Below, in pieces: positions 14,816-23,600 of a stretch of DNA of 44,090 nt. This stretch comes from Spirochaetales bacterium (GTDB lineage Bacteria; Spirochaetota; Spirochaetia; Sphaerochaetales; Sphaerochaetaceae). The DNA lies in contig JAAYQW010000051.1 of NCBI GenBank assembly GCA_012519115.1, forward strand, positions 1-44,090, written 5' to 3'. The translations under genes and the position numbers were made by a program. Numbering within the stretch: the first letter of the stretch is position 1; the number at the start of each line of letters is the position of its first letter. The notes beneath the pieces are model-generated. The model saw nothing but the letters and a program-made list of their open reading frames with translations, had not been told where the DNA came from and made no database searches.

Positions 14816-15966
14816 TGAGCTCCCTGTACATCCATATCCCGTTTTGCGCGAGCCGGTGTGATTACTGCACCTTCTATTCGGAGGTATATCACAAGCACGC
14901 TTCCTTGGTTGAACCGTATCACAAGCGCCTGCTTGATGAGCTTTCCTTTCTCGTGAACGAAAAAAAACTATTCTTCGACACGGCGTATATCGGTGGAGGA
15001 AACCCCGGCCTTCTGGGTGCCGAACGCCTCCATACATTATTGAAGCTCGTCCACACCCATGGCAGACCACGGGAAGTTACGATGGAGATCAATCCCGAAA
15101 CATTGACCGAGGAATTCTTCCCCTTGTTTGAGGAAGGGCTGATAACCCGGCTTTCGATCGGCATTCAATCGATGAGCGATGGTTTCTTGCGGAGAATCGG
15201 ACGGAACACCTCCTCCGGCGTCAACGAGCATGCGCTCAGACTTGCCGAACGGATTCATGATACATGCGATGTCGAAATCTCCGTGGATCTGATCGTCGCG
15301 ATTCCAGGTCAGACGATCGTCGACCTGCAAAACGATCTGAACCGGATATTCAACCTCTGCACAGCCGACCATGTAAGCTTGTATTGTCTGACCGTCGAAG
15401 AGGGGAGCCGGCTTTTTGAAAAAGGCGGCATCTTCATGAATGAAGACGAACAGGCCTCTCTGCTCTATGAACTCTGGGCGTACCTGAAGGGATTGGGGTT
15501 CGAACACTATGAAATCTCGAACTTCGCTCGAAAAGGCAAATACAGTCAACACAATCTCGTCTACTGGACGCTCGGCACATATATCGGCCTCGGCAGCAGC
15601 GCCGCTTCGACGATCGAAGAAGAAGGTGCTCTGGTTCATTACGCTCAGGAGCAGGATCTTCAAAGCTATGCTCATGGCAAGCCCTTCAGCGGATATGTAA
15701 TGGAACGCCTTAATACCGTCGAACGAATCGAAGAGGAAATCGTGGTGGGACTCAGAACCCGGTGGGGAATCGACAAGGGTTCATTTTCAAGGCGAACCGG
15801 GCATGATTTTTCCGCTCTCTTTGACGGAATCATTGCGACATTGGATTCCGCATGGTATACTGACTCGGGTCAATTCTTTATATTGACAGAAAATGGCTAC
15901 ATGGTTCTTGACGCAATCCTGCTACGGTTTTTCGAGTCAATCGCAGAAGCCCTTGACCGGCCTTAG
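14815..15966 (+). CDS. hemW: HemW-like radical SAM protein (putative heme chaperone)
   Basis: Radical SAM enzyme long annotated as oxygen-independent coproporphyrinogen oxidase; the HemW branch is known to bind heme and pass it to apoproteins. The [4Fe-4S] motif is CASRCDYC (Cys11, Cys15, Cys18). The SAM-site glycine motif reads GGGNPGLL, with Asn where Thr is usual. The HemW heme-binding motif HNxxYW is present as HNLVYW, followed by GLGSSAAST. The 383-residue length is typical. It is translationally coupled to lepB by a one-base stop/start overlap; no functional link to secretion is implied. HNxxYW argues for HemW rather than HemN. Confidence 0.88.
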   Translation: MSSLYIHIPFCASRCDYCTFYSEVYHKHASLVEPYHKRLLDELSFLVNEKKLFFDTAYIGGGNPGLLGAERLHTLLKLVHTHGRPREVTMEINPETLTEEFFPLFEEGLITRLSIGIQSMSDGFLRRIGRNTSSGVNEHALRLAERIHDTCDVEISVDLIVAIPGQTIVDLQNDLNRIFNLCTADHVSLYCLTVEEGSRLFEKGGIFMNEDEQASLLYELWAYLKGLGFEHYEISNFARKGKYSQHNLVYWTLGTYIGLGSSAASTIEEEGALVHYAQEQDLQSYAHGKPFSGYVMERLNTVERIEEEIVVGLRTRWGIDKGSFSRRTGHDFSALFDGIIATLDSAWYTDSGQFFILTENGYMVLDAILLRFFESIAEALDRP

Positions 15967-16021
15967 TGGTTGTGGTAGTTTTTGAGCACAGGAAATCTTA
16001 TACCATCAAAGGGGTCCCCCG

Positions 16022-16765
16022 ATGTCCGGACATAGCAAATGGGCAACCATTAAACGCAAGAAAGGAGCTGCTGACGCCGCACGCGGCCAGAAGTTCACCA
16101 AACTGATCAAAGAGATCTCCGTCGCCGCAAAAAACGGGGGTCCAGACCCCGATTCCAATGCGGCGCTGCGGACCGCCATTTTAAAAGCACGCTCCGAAAA
16201 CATGCCTAAAGACAATATCGATCGGGCGATCAAAAAGGGCAGCGGCGAACTGGACAACGCGGTCTTCTACGAACTCACCTATGAAGGATACGCTCCCGGC
16301 GGAGTCGCGATCATCATCGATACCCTTACCGACAACAAAAACCGAACCGCCAGCGAAGTCCGCTCGACGCTCACCAAGGGTGGAGGAACGCTCGGCACCA
16401 CCGGCTCGGTCTCCTACATGTTCCAAACAAAAGGAATGATCATCTACGACGATCAAAAATATACCGAAGAGGAGATCTTCGAAGCGGCCCTTGATCATGG
16501 GGCGGACGATGTTCTCCATGAAGACGGGATGATCGAGGTATATACCGCTCCCGGCGACTTCGCCAATGTTCTAGAATCGCTGCAGGAAGCGGGCTTTGAA
16601 GAAGAGAGCGCGGAAATCGCGAAGATCGCCGATACGACCGTCGAACTTGATGATGAACGAACCCGGAAAGTGCTGAAAATTCTGGAGCGATTGGAAGAGC
16701 TGGATGATGTCCAGCAGGTATTCTCGAACCTTGAGATTCCGGATGGCTTCGAGGATGAAGGATAA
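16022..16765 (+). CDS. yebC: YebC/PmpR family protein (TACO1 family)
   Basis: Conserved 247-residue cytoplasmic protein of the TACO1/YebC family. Members are described as transcriptional regulators and, more recently, as factors helping ribosomes through difficult sequences. The diagnostic N-terminus MSGHSKWATIKRKKGAAD is intact, followed by RGQKFTKLIKEI, the ARSENMPKDNIDRAIKKG segment and YEGYAPGGVAIIID. ATG 16022 has AAAGGGG upstream. It is followed 4 bases later by ruvC; yebC-ruvC-ruvA-ruvB linkage is a widely conserved arrangement. Confidence 0.94.
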   Translation: MSGHSKWATIKRKKGAADAARGQKFTKLIKEISVAAKNGGPDPDSNAALRTAILKARSENMPKDNIDRAIKKGSGELDNAVFYELTYEGYAPGGVAIIIDTLTDNKNRTASEVRSTLTKGGGTLGTTGSVSYMFQTKGMIIYDDQKYTEEEIFEAALDHGADDVLHEDGMIEVYTAPGDFANVLESLQEAGFEEESAEIAKIADTTVELDDERTRKVLKILERLEELDDVQQVFSNLEIPDGFEDEG

Positions 16766-16769
16766 GGGG

Positions 16770-17264
16770 ATGCGCATTCTTGGAATCGATCCCGGATTCG
16801 CCCAAACAGGCTGGGGGGTTGTCGAAACGATGCGGCAACACACCCGGCTTGTTTCGTATGGGGTAATCCGGACAACGACCAAAGAGAATGATTGCAATCG
16901 GATCCACTTCATCGCCAAACATATCGGTCTTTTGGCCGTCGAGCACAGCGTTGAGATCTGCGGGATGGAAGACATCTACTTTGCCAAAAACATCTCCAGC
17001 GCGATTCCCGTGGCGAAAGTGATCGGATCGATCATGCATGAACTGACCGACCGGGAAATCCCCATCCACTTCTTCAGTCCCCCGGTGATCAAAAGCTCGG
17101 TCGTGGGCTATGGAGGAGCGGATAAGACTCAAGTGCAGGAGATGGTCCGGATTCTGCTTTCGCTTGAAAAGATTCCCCGCCCCGATCACGCGGCGGACGC
17201 TTTGGCTGCGGCATTGTGTCTGCAAGCCCATGAATCGACTCGAATAAGGATGAACAGCCGATGA
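16770..17264 (+). CDS. ruvC: RuvC, Holliday junction resolvase
   Basis: Endonuclease that cuts Holliday junctions in the RuvABC pathway. The 164-residue product starts MRILGIDPG (Asp7 as first metal ligand), then has a Glu in GMEDIYFAKN and the C-terminal acidic pair in PDHAADALAAAL. Other conserved features are TGWGVV and FFSPPVIKSSV. ATG 16770 is chosen because the fold begins immediately; an ATG five codons upstream is possible. Its stop overlaps the ruvA start (ATGA). Confidence 0.95.
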   Translation: MRILGIDPGFAQTGWGVVETMRQHTRLVSYGVIRTTTKENDCNRIHFIAKHIGLLAVEHSVEICGMEDIYFAKNISSAIPVAKVIGSIMHELTDREIPIHFFSPPVIKSSVVGYGGADKTQVQEMVRILLSLEKIPRPDHAADALAAALCLQAHESTRIRMNSR

Positions 17265-17881
17265 TCAACGCCCTGATAGGTGAGATAGTCTCCATTAAAG
17301 AAGGATATATGATCGTCCGCTCGAACAACATCGAATATATCCTCCTGGTCTCCAATCAAAGCGCAAGCCGATTCTCAAGCCTTGACAAGGAAGAGCGAAA
17401 ACTCATCAAGATCTTAACGACCCTGCAGGTTCGAGAAGACTCTTTGACGTTGTACGGGTTTTACGATGAAGCGGAACGGGAAGCGTTCGTACAGCTTCAG
17501 ACGGTCAGCGGGATCGGACCGAAACAAGCCCTGAAGATTCTCAGCGGAATCAACGTGCGGCATCTGGCGGAAGCGCTGGACAGCGGAAACATAAAAACCC
17601 TCTCCACGATCCCCGGCATCGGTCCCAAGACCGCCCAGAAGATGGTTCTTGCCCTGCGCAATGTACTGGTGCTTGATGAGCCGAAGACAAGACAGACGGC
17701 CTCTCGGGCGACGGTATGGGCGGACCTGGTGAACGCGCTTGTGGAGATGGGATTTGAGCGGCGCCGCTCGGAAGAGGTCATCGAGAATCTGGAGGTCGAG
17801 TTTGCCACGGAGATCGGAGAACTGAGCCGCCAAAGTGCTGAAGAGTTGTTGTTCCGGCACGCACTGAAAAACCTGAGCTAG
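17261..17881 (+). CDS. ruvA: RuvA, Holliday junction-binding subunit
   Basis: Tetrameric junction-binding protein that loads RuvB for branch migration. The 206-residue product has the N-terminal OB fold ([19 protein letters not shown]), tandem helix-hairpin-helix motifs ([15 protein letters not shown] and [16 protein letters not shown]), and the C-terminal domain III that contacts RuvB ([21 protein letters not shown]). It overlaps ruvC by 4 bases and lies 8 bases before ruvB. Confidence 0.96.
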   Translation: MINALIGEIVSIKEGYMIVRSNNIEYILLVSNQSASRFSSLDKEERKLIKILTTLQVREDSLTLYGFYDEAEREAFVQLQTVSGIGPKQALKILSGINVRHLAEALDSGNIKTLSTIPGIGPKTAQKMVLALRNVLVLDEPKTRQTASRATVWADLVNALVEMGFERRRSEEVIENLEVEFATEIGELSRQSAEELLFRHALKNLS

Positions 17882-17889
17882 GAGAGGAT

Positions 17890-18942
17890 ATGGATCATTA
17901 CAACCAATTACTCGAAAACTCGGTAGTTTCAGCCTCCTTCCAGGAGATCGCTGACCGCCAGGAAAATGCATTGAGGCCTAAAATGCTCGCGGATTTCCAA
18001 GGTCAGGCACGATTGAAGGAAAACCTCTCCATTTTCATTCAAGCCGCGCTTAAGCGAGGAGAAGCTCTCGATCATACGTTTCTGATCGGACCGCCGGGAC
18101 TGGGGAAAACGACCCTCGCATCGATCATCGCCAATGAGATGGGATCGGAGATTCGCATGACCAGCGCCCCGGCGTTGGACAAACCGAAAGACCTCGCCGG
18201 AATCTTGACGAATGTGACGGAGAATTCGATTTTTTTCATTGACGAAATCCACCGCCTGAAACCGGCTTTGGAAGAGATGCTGTACATCGCGATGGAAGAT
18301 TTTGAGATCGATTGGATCATCGGCCAAGGCCCCTCGGCACGGACGATGCGGATTCCGCTTCCCCCGTTTACCCTCGTCGGTGCAACGACGAAAGCGGGCA
18401 GCGTATCATCACCGCTCGCTTCCCGATTCGGAATCACCGCCCACATTGAATTCTACAATGAAGAGGAACTTGCGAACATCATCCATCGCTCCAGCAAGAT
18501 CGTCGATGTCAAAATCAGCGAAGAAGCGGTCCTCACGCTCGCCCGGTGCAGTCGGGGGACACCCCGGATCGCAAACCGGCTGCTTCGCCGCCTAAGGGAC
18601 TTCGCCTCGGTCCTCGGTGAAGGAACGATCACCAATGAGATCGTTCACAATGGATTGAAGCGCCTGGGAATCGATCAACAGGGGCTGGAGAACCAAGACC
18701 GCAACATCCTTCGGGCGATCATTGAACATTACGATGGCGGGCCGGTCGGTGCGGAAACCCTTTCGATCAGCGTCGGGGAAGCGCTTGAATCGCTTGAAGA
18801 CTTCTACGAACCCTACCTGATTCAAAAAGGCTACCTTAAACGAACGCCTAGAGGCCGGATGGCCACGAGCAAGGCATATGAATTATTGAATATCAAGAAG
18901 AAGCGGAACACACCTGATGACGATCAAGGATTACTCTTTTGA
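17890..18942 (+). CDS. ruvB: RuvB, Holliday junction branch migration ATPase
   Basis: AAA+ helicase motor of the RuvAB complex (350 residues). Visible features are [12 protein letters not shown], Walker [10 protein letters not shown], Walker [10 protein letters not shown], the sensor region [19 protein letters not shown] with its arginine finger, sensor 2 [16 protein letters not shown], and the C-terminal winged helix ending [15 protein letters not shown] precedes ATG 17890. Its 3' end overlaps queA by 26 bases, so the two genes are cotranscribed. Confidence 0.97.
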   Translation: MDHYNQLLENSVVSASFQEIADRQENALRPKMLADFQGQARLKENLSIFIQAALKRGEALDHTFLIGPPGLGKTTLASIIANEMGSEIRMTSAPALDKPKDLAGILTNVTENSIFFIDEIHRLKPALEEMLYIAMEDFEIDWIIGQGPSARTMRIPLPPFTLVGATTKAGSVSSPLASRFGITAHIEFYNEEELANIIHRSSKIVDVKISEEAVLTLARCSRGTPRIANRLLRRLRDFASVLGEGTITNEIVHNGLKRLGIDQQGLENQDRNILRAIIEHYDGGPVGAETLSISVGEALESLEDFYEPYLIQKGYLKRTPRGRMATSKAYELLNIKKKRNTPDDDQGLLF

Positions 18943-19939
18943 CCTCCCTTCCGAGCTGATCGCCCAGCGACCCAGTGAAGTTCGGGGAGAAGATCGGTTG
19001 TTAGTCGTAGACCGAGCAAACGACTCGTTTCATGATGACCGCATTTCAGGCTTTCCCGATCTCCTGGAGGAAGGCTCGCTGCTCGTCCTCAACGACTCGA
19101 AAGTCCGAAAAGCCCGTCTCTATGCGGAAAGCGAAAGCGGCGGAATCGTGGAATTTCTCTTTTTATCGGAAAACTCTGATAAAACGTGGAATGCGTTTGT
19201 AACAAAGAGCAAACGTCAGCGAATAGGGAAGCGCTACCGCTTTCAATCTTATGAAGCTGCGATCGTAGCGGAACAAAATGACGGTTCAAAAGTGGTATCG
19301 TTCTCTTCTCCGATCGATGAAACGTTCTTCGATCGATTGGGACACGTTCCCCTTCCGCCGTACATCAAGCGCTCCGACGATCCCAGTGACGAAACCCGGT
19401 ATCAGACGATCTATGCCCGACGTGAAGGTTCTGTCGCAGCCCCGACCGCCGGTCTGCACTTTACCGAAGATCATTTGCAGAGAATCAATGAACGAGGAAT
19501 CGAAATCGCATCCGTAACGCTTCATGTGGGTGCAGGAACGTTCTTGCCGGTTCGAACCGAACGGTTGGAAGACCATCATATGCACACCGAATCGTATGAG
19601 ATCGGTGAGGCGGTCGCCTCGAAGGTAATGAAGGCGAAGAGGGAAGGGCGAAAGATCGTGGCGGTGGGAACGACGAGCGTGCGGACCTTGGAATCCGCCT
19701 ATGATGAGCAAACCGGCATGATCAAAAGCGGGTACGGAGAAACGGATCTGTTCATCCGCCCCGGTTTCCGTTTCCATGTCGTCGATCAATTGCTCACGAA
19801 CTTCCACACCCCCGAATCGACGCTGTTGGTGCTGGTTTCGACGTTCGCCTCGAAACGCCTGATCGACGAGGCATATCGCCACGCCGTTTCCGAGCGCTAT
19901 CGATTCTTCAGCTATGGAGATGCGATGTTCATCCGTTGA
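18917..19939 (+). CDS. queA: QueA, S-adenosylmethionine:tRNA ribosyltransferase-isomerase
   Basis: Adds the epoxycyclopentane ring from SAM to preQ1 at position 34 of tRNA, making epoxyqueuosine. The 340-residue product matches along its whole length: [25 protein letters not shown], then [39 protein letters not shown] and [17 protein letters not shown]. The companion tRNA-guanine transglycosylase gene tgt is in the same window at 42.9-44.0 kb. The 3' end overlaps the convergent tmk gene by 11 bases. Confidence 0.96.
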   Translation: MTIKDYSFDLPSELIAQRPSEVRGEDRLLVVDRANDSFHDDRISGFPDLLEEGSLLVLNDSKVRKARLYAESESGGIVEFLFLSENSDKTWNAFVTKSKRQRIGKRYRFQSYEAAIVAEQNDGSKVVSFSSPIDETFFDRLGHVPLPPYIKRSDDPSDETRYQTIYARREGSVAAPTAGLHFTEDHLQRINERGIEIASVTLHVGAGTFLPVRTERLEDHHMHTESYEIGEAVASKVMKAKREGRKIVAVGTTSVRTLESAYDEQTGMIKSGYGETDLFIRPGFRFHVVDQLLTNFHTPESTLLVLVSTFASKRLIDEAYRHAVSERYRFFSYGDAMFIR

Positions 19940-20543
19940 AGAAGATTGTCCGTCTGATGATTTCGGAGATCTCTTCGATCGGCAAAAGCCCGTCGATTCG
20001 AGTCAGTTTCACCTCGGGATCCAGATCTTCGAAGATTCGCTCATAGTTGGCTTTGACTTGAACCAGGAACTCCTGATGCTCAAACAGCTCGGACTCCGTT
20101 TTGCGATGAGCGATTCTTCTGAGGCACTCATCCACCGGGGTATCGAGAAAGAACAGATACTCCGGATGAGGGAACTGATTCAGGGCGACAATCGTTTCGT
20201 AGCCGCATTCAACGCTTTGATATGCCAATGAGGAGTAGAGATACCGGTCGCTGATCACCAGTCGACCCGCCTCCGCTTCAGCGGCGATTCCGTAGATCGG
20301 GTTATAGAGATGATCTTCCCGATCGGCGGCATAGAGGAGAGCGAGGGCGAGGGGCGTCGTAACCACTTGCTTTTGCAGGATAGAACGCACCAAGCGGCCG
20401 ATCGACTTGTCGGTTGGCTCGAAGGTCGCTTTGCACAAGCGTGAATTGCGGTCGCATGTTTCCGCCAGCAGCTGCATCTGCGTCGTGGTGCCGGAACCGT
20501 CCAGTCCTTCAAATACGATAAAATTCTTCAAAATCGTGCTCAT
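19929..20543 (-). CDS. tmk: Thymidylate kinase (variant P-loop)
   Basis: Phosphorylates dTMP to dTDP. The 204-residue product has the family layout: P-loop region FEGLDGSGTTTQ near residues 11-22, the FEPTDKSIGRLVR segment, SDRYLYSSLAYQ (DRY motif), LFFLDTPVDECLRR and the LID-like RIAHRKTESELFE. The P-loop has Thr at the position of the usual catalytic Lys (GSGTTT instead of GxGKTT/S), seen directly from the codons. Basic LID residues may compensate. An AGGATAGG element precedes the start. It diverges from tamB and converges with queA, overlapping its 3' end. Confidence 0.9.
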   Translation of the reverse strand: MSTILKNFIVFEGLDGSGTTTQMQLLAETCDRNSRLCKATFEPTDKSIGRLVRSILQKQVVTTPLALALLYAADREDHLYNPIYGIAAEAEAGRLVISDRYLYSSLAYQSVECGYETIVALNQFPHPEYLFFLDTPVDECLRRIAHRKTESELFEHQEFLVQVKANYERIFEDLDPEVKLTRIDGLLPIEEISEIIRRTIFFNG

Positions 20544-20570
20544 ATGCCTATCCTACGCTAAAAATGCGGC

Positions 20571-20622
20571 AGGGTAAATCCACAATTCACAGGCTGTCAA
20601 AGACAAGCAGATACGCTATACT
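20571..20622. promoter_or_regulatory. Divergent promoters for tamB (+) and tmk (-)
   Basis: Plus strand: CTGTCA (20594-20599), 17 bases, TATACT (20617-20622), predicting a tamB transcript start near 20629. Minus strand: TTGACA (20600-20595), 18 bases, TACCCT (20576-20571) for tmk. The -35 boxes overlap, as they do upstream of lepB. The plus -10 is good; the minus -10 is weak. Confidence 0.55.
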
Positions 20623-20642
20623 CATCTTTGAGGTCAAAGCTT

Positions 20643-23600
20643 GTGAAATTTCATACCCGGGCAAAGGATATCATTACCGCTACGAGCATCCTCCTACTCA
20701 TCACAGCCATCGTCGGCTGGGTCCTGGTGTTTGATGAGCCAAAGCATTCACCGGCAAGCCTCCTCAGCGATTATCTTCTCGCAGGTCTTTCCTCTGAAGG
20801 AAGGTCGAACCTGTCCTTCACCTCGATCGAACGGAACCTCTTCGCCGATCTGACGATCAACAATCTTTCCTACCGGCATGAAGAAGATCTTTCAATCACG
20901 ATCGACAAGACCAACTTGGAAGGGGGACTCTTCAAGCTTTTTCTTTCTCTTTTCTCTTCAAAGCCGATCGTGTCCCTTTCATTTGAAGAACCGGAGATTT
21001 TCCTTGGTCCCAAGTTCAAACCCCCCGAAGACTCCGGTTCCGTTCCCCGTTTTCTTCGTTCCTGGGTAGACCGCCTTCAGCTTGAAGCTTTGGGGACCGG
21101 AGGTTCCTTCGAAGCGGAAATCCCCTTCGGAGACATCGCGGTCGAGGATATCGACATCGCTCTTCACTGGCAGCTCAGTGATGATCTTCCATCTTTCACG
21201 ATCCAGGCCCAACATCTGGCGACGACCAATCCTTTCTTTACTCTTCAATCCTCCGATCTTCTGGTCAACCTTCAGCAGAGCGGACTCTTCACCTTCAGCA
21301 CGTTTGATGCGACGGCGGATGTGAATGACCAACAGATGACGATCGGAAACCTTTCGGTTGAAGGGGAGATAGTGAACCTCCTCGATCGATCGGTTCGAGC
21401 ACGGGCAAACCTGATGCAGGGGCTCTATCAAAGGGGTGACGTGAAGGTCAAAACCCCCGAACTCTCCTTCAACGGCGCCTATCTCGACGATCGATTGTCA
21501 ACAATCAATCTCAGCGCTCCCTCCGTGTCTGTAAACACGCCTGATATCCAAGGTGAAGGCTCGCATATCAATCTTTCCATCCATGACCTGACGACGGTCC
21601 TCCTCAGAAGCGAACGAATCGACCTCACCGTTCTTGAAACGGTTCTCACTCTCTCAGGCATGGAAGTACACCTCGGCGCTCGAGACGACGACCTCTATCA
21701 CGTTGCCTCCTCTCTTTCTGAAGGACAGGTCTCAGTGCTGGGTTACAACATCGCTCTTCGATCTCTTGAAACGCTCGGACAAGGAGTCTATCGAACGGGA
21801 ACGATTGAAAAAGTGGAGCTTCAAAGTTCGGCGTTTACTGAAGTGTCCGATGCATTTGGAATCCGATTTCCTTTGGAGACATCCTTCCTATATGACCGCT
21901 CTCGCGGAGAGATTGTCGCAAGAGCTTCCTCTCAAGCGCTTGCCTCACACTTGTTTACGGAAAACTTCACGTTTTCACTTTCCTACCAGCAAGACCCCGG
22001 TGCTCAGTCGTTGGATGCTCTCATTGAACAGGAGACAAACCTTCGACTCCTTGCTCAAGCTGAACATGTGAACGACAACCTGCTTGATTTCAGCCTCACC
22101 GGCCGCTTCAACCATTTTTCGTTGGGTGTCATCGAACCGCTGCTCACCGAGTATGCTCCGTTCTTGAACCCTTACTACACCCAGGATACCGCACTGACGG
22201 GAAACCTCTTCATCACCACTCGAATCGGGCAGGGGAACGTATTGGGTCTTGACGGACGGATCAGTTTGGACGGTTCGCTCAGTACGGTGCGATTGGGTCG
22301 CTTTGAAAGCTCCGCCGGCTTCCTCTTTACCGCAACGGTCGTGGAAGATTTGGTCGATGTACGCACCGCCGCGCTCTCCGCTGAAGGATACCAACTCTCA
22401 TACAGCGGCGTGACAAACCTGACCGATTCTTTCACTCAGGGTGCAGCAAGGCTTCTTCAGATTCATGATAATCAATTGCTTGCAACGCTGGATATCCGAG
22501 GAAGGGTAAAAGAAATCATAACCCTTGATTTCTCGACACCGCTGATTCGTGGCCTTGATGTGAGCTTTGATGTCAGCCTGAAGGATCAGCGTCTTGTCCA
22601 AGGAATGGGGGAGGTACACCTATTCGATATGGCGTATCCCTTTACGCTTGATGTCGATCTTTCGCTTCTGGAATTTCATCTTGAGCAAGAGCGGGCGTTG
22701 AGCATCGGAGGAACTCTGATGCCGTTCATCACGATAGCATTTGATGCCTCCTGTTTCACCCTTCCCGTCAGCCATACCTCGATCAGTGGAAAAGCTCTCC
22801 TTACAATTCACGATTACTCCGCCTTCCTCTTTGAAAGCGATCAGATTTCCATTCACAACCTTACAATAGGTCCTACTGTATATAGCGTAGATGCCCAGTT
22901 GAGTGTTTCCAGTGATGAATTCTTCATCCGCAACGCTCGCTTCACCGATTGGATTCACACCTACACCGGCAACGCCCATTATCAGGGATCACCCTTGCTT
23001 TCCTTGCCGGCACATCATTATCTCCAGCCATTTTCCTTCGATCTTTCGATCTTCCGTGATGAGTCGCCCATCATTCAAACCACGATACTCGGGTCTTCAA
23101 ACCGCTTGCAATCGATGATCACGACCAATGGTCTTTCCCTTGGTTCGTTTGTTTCCGCCCTTGAAGGCACCTATCTCGATCTTACGCTCATTGGTTCGAG
23201 CGATCTTTCTTCCAAGATCGAACTCTCCGGTTCAGCGAACTTCCGCAGCAATACGACCTCGCTCTCAACGAAAATCAGTGCCGAAAGCGACGTGTTCCGC
23301 CTCTATGATTCTTTTTTCCGATTGAAGGAGCTTACATTCAGCGGAGACTTGCTCACGATCGAAAACGAGGAAGCCAGAATACAGGGATCCTTTGAGCATA
23401 TCCGCCACCTCTCGTATATCGATCAGCTCAGCCGGCTGGATGTTCAGGCGAGTGTGGCGTTGCCCGGAGTTCAAAATCTTTTTATGCTTCCCGGTCTTGC
23501 AAAACCGCTTCTCACCCGAGGAATCGGAACGGCTCGCGTTACGATCGGTGAGCCGCTGATTTTTGGTGAAGGCGGCTTTACGGGAGGAACCCACTTCTTG

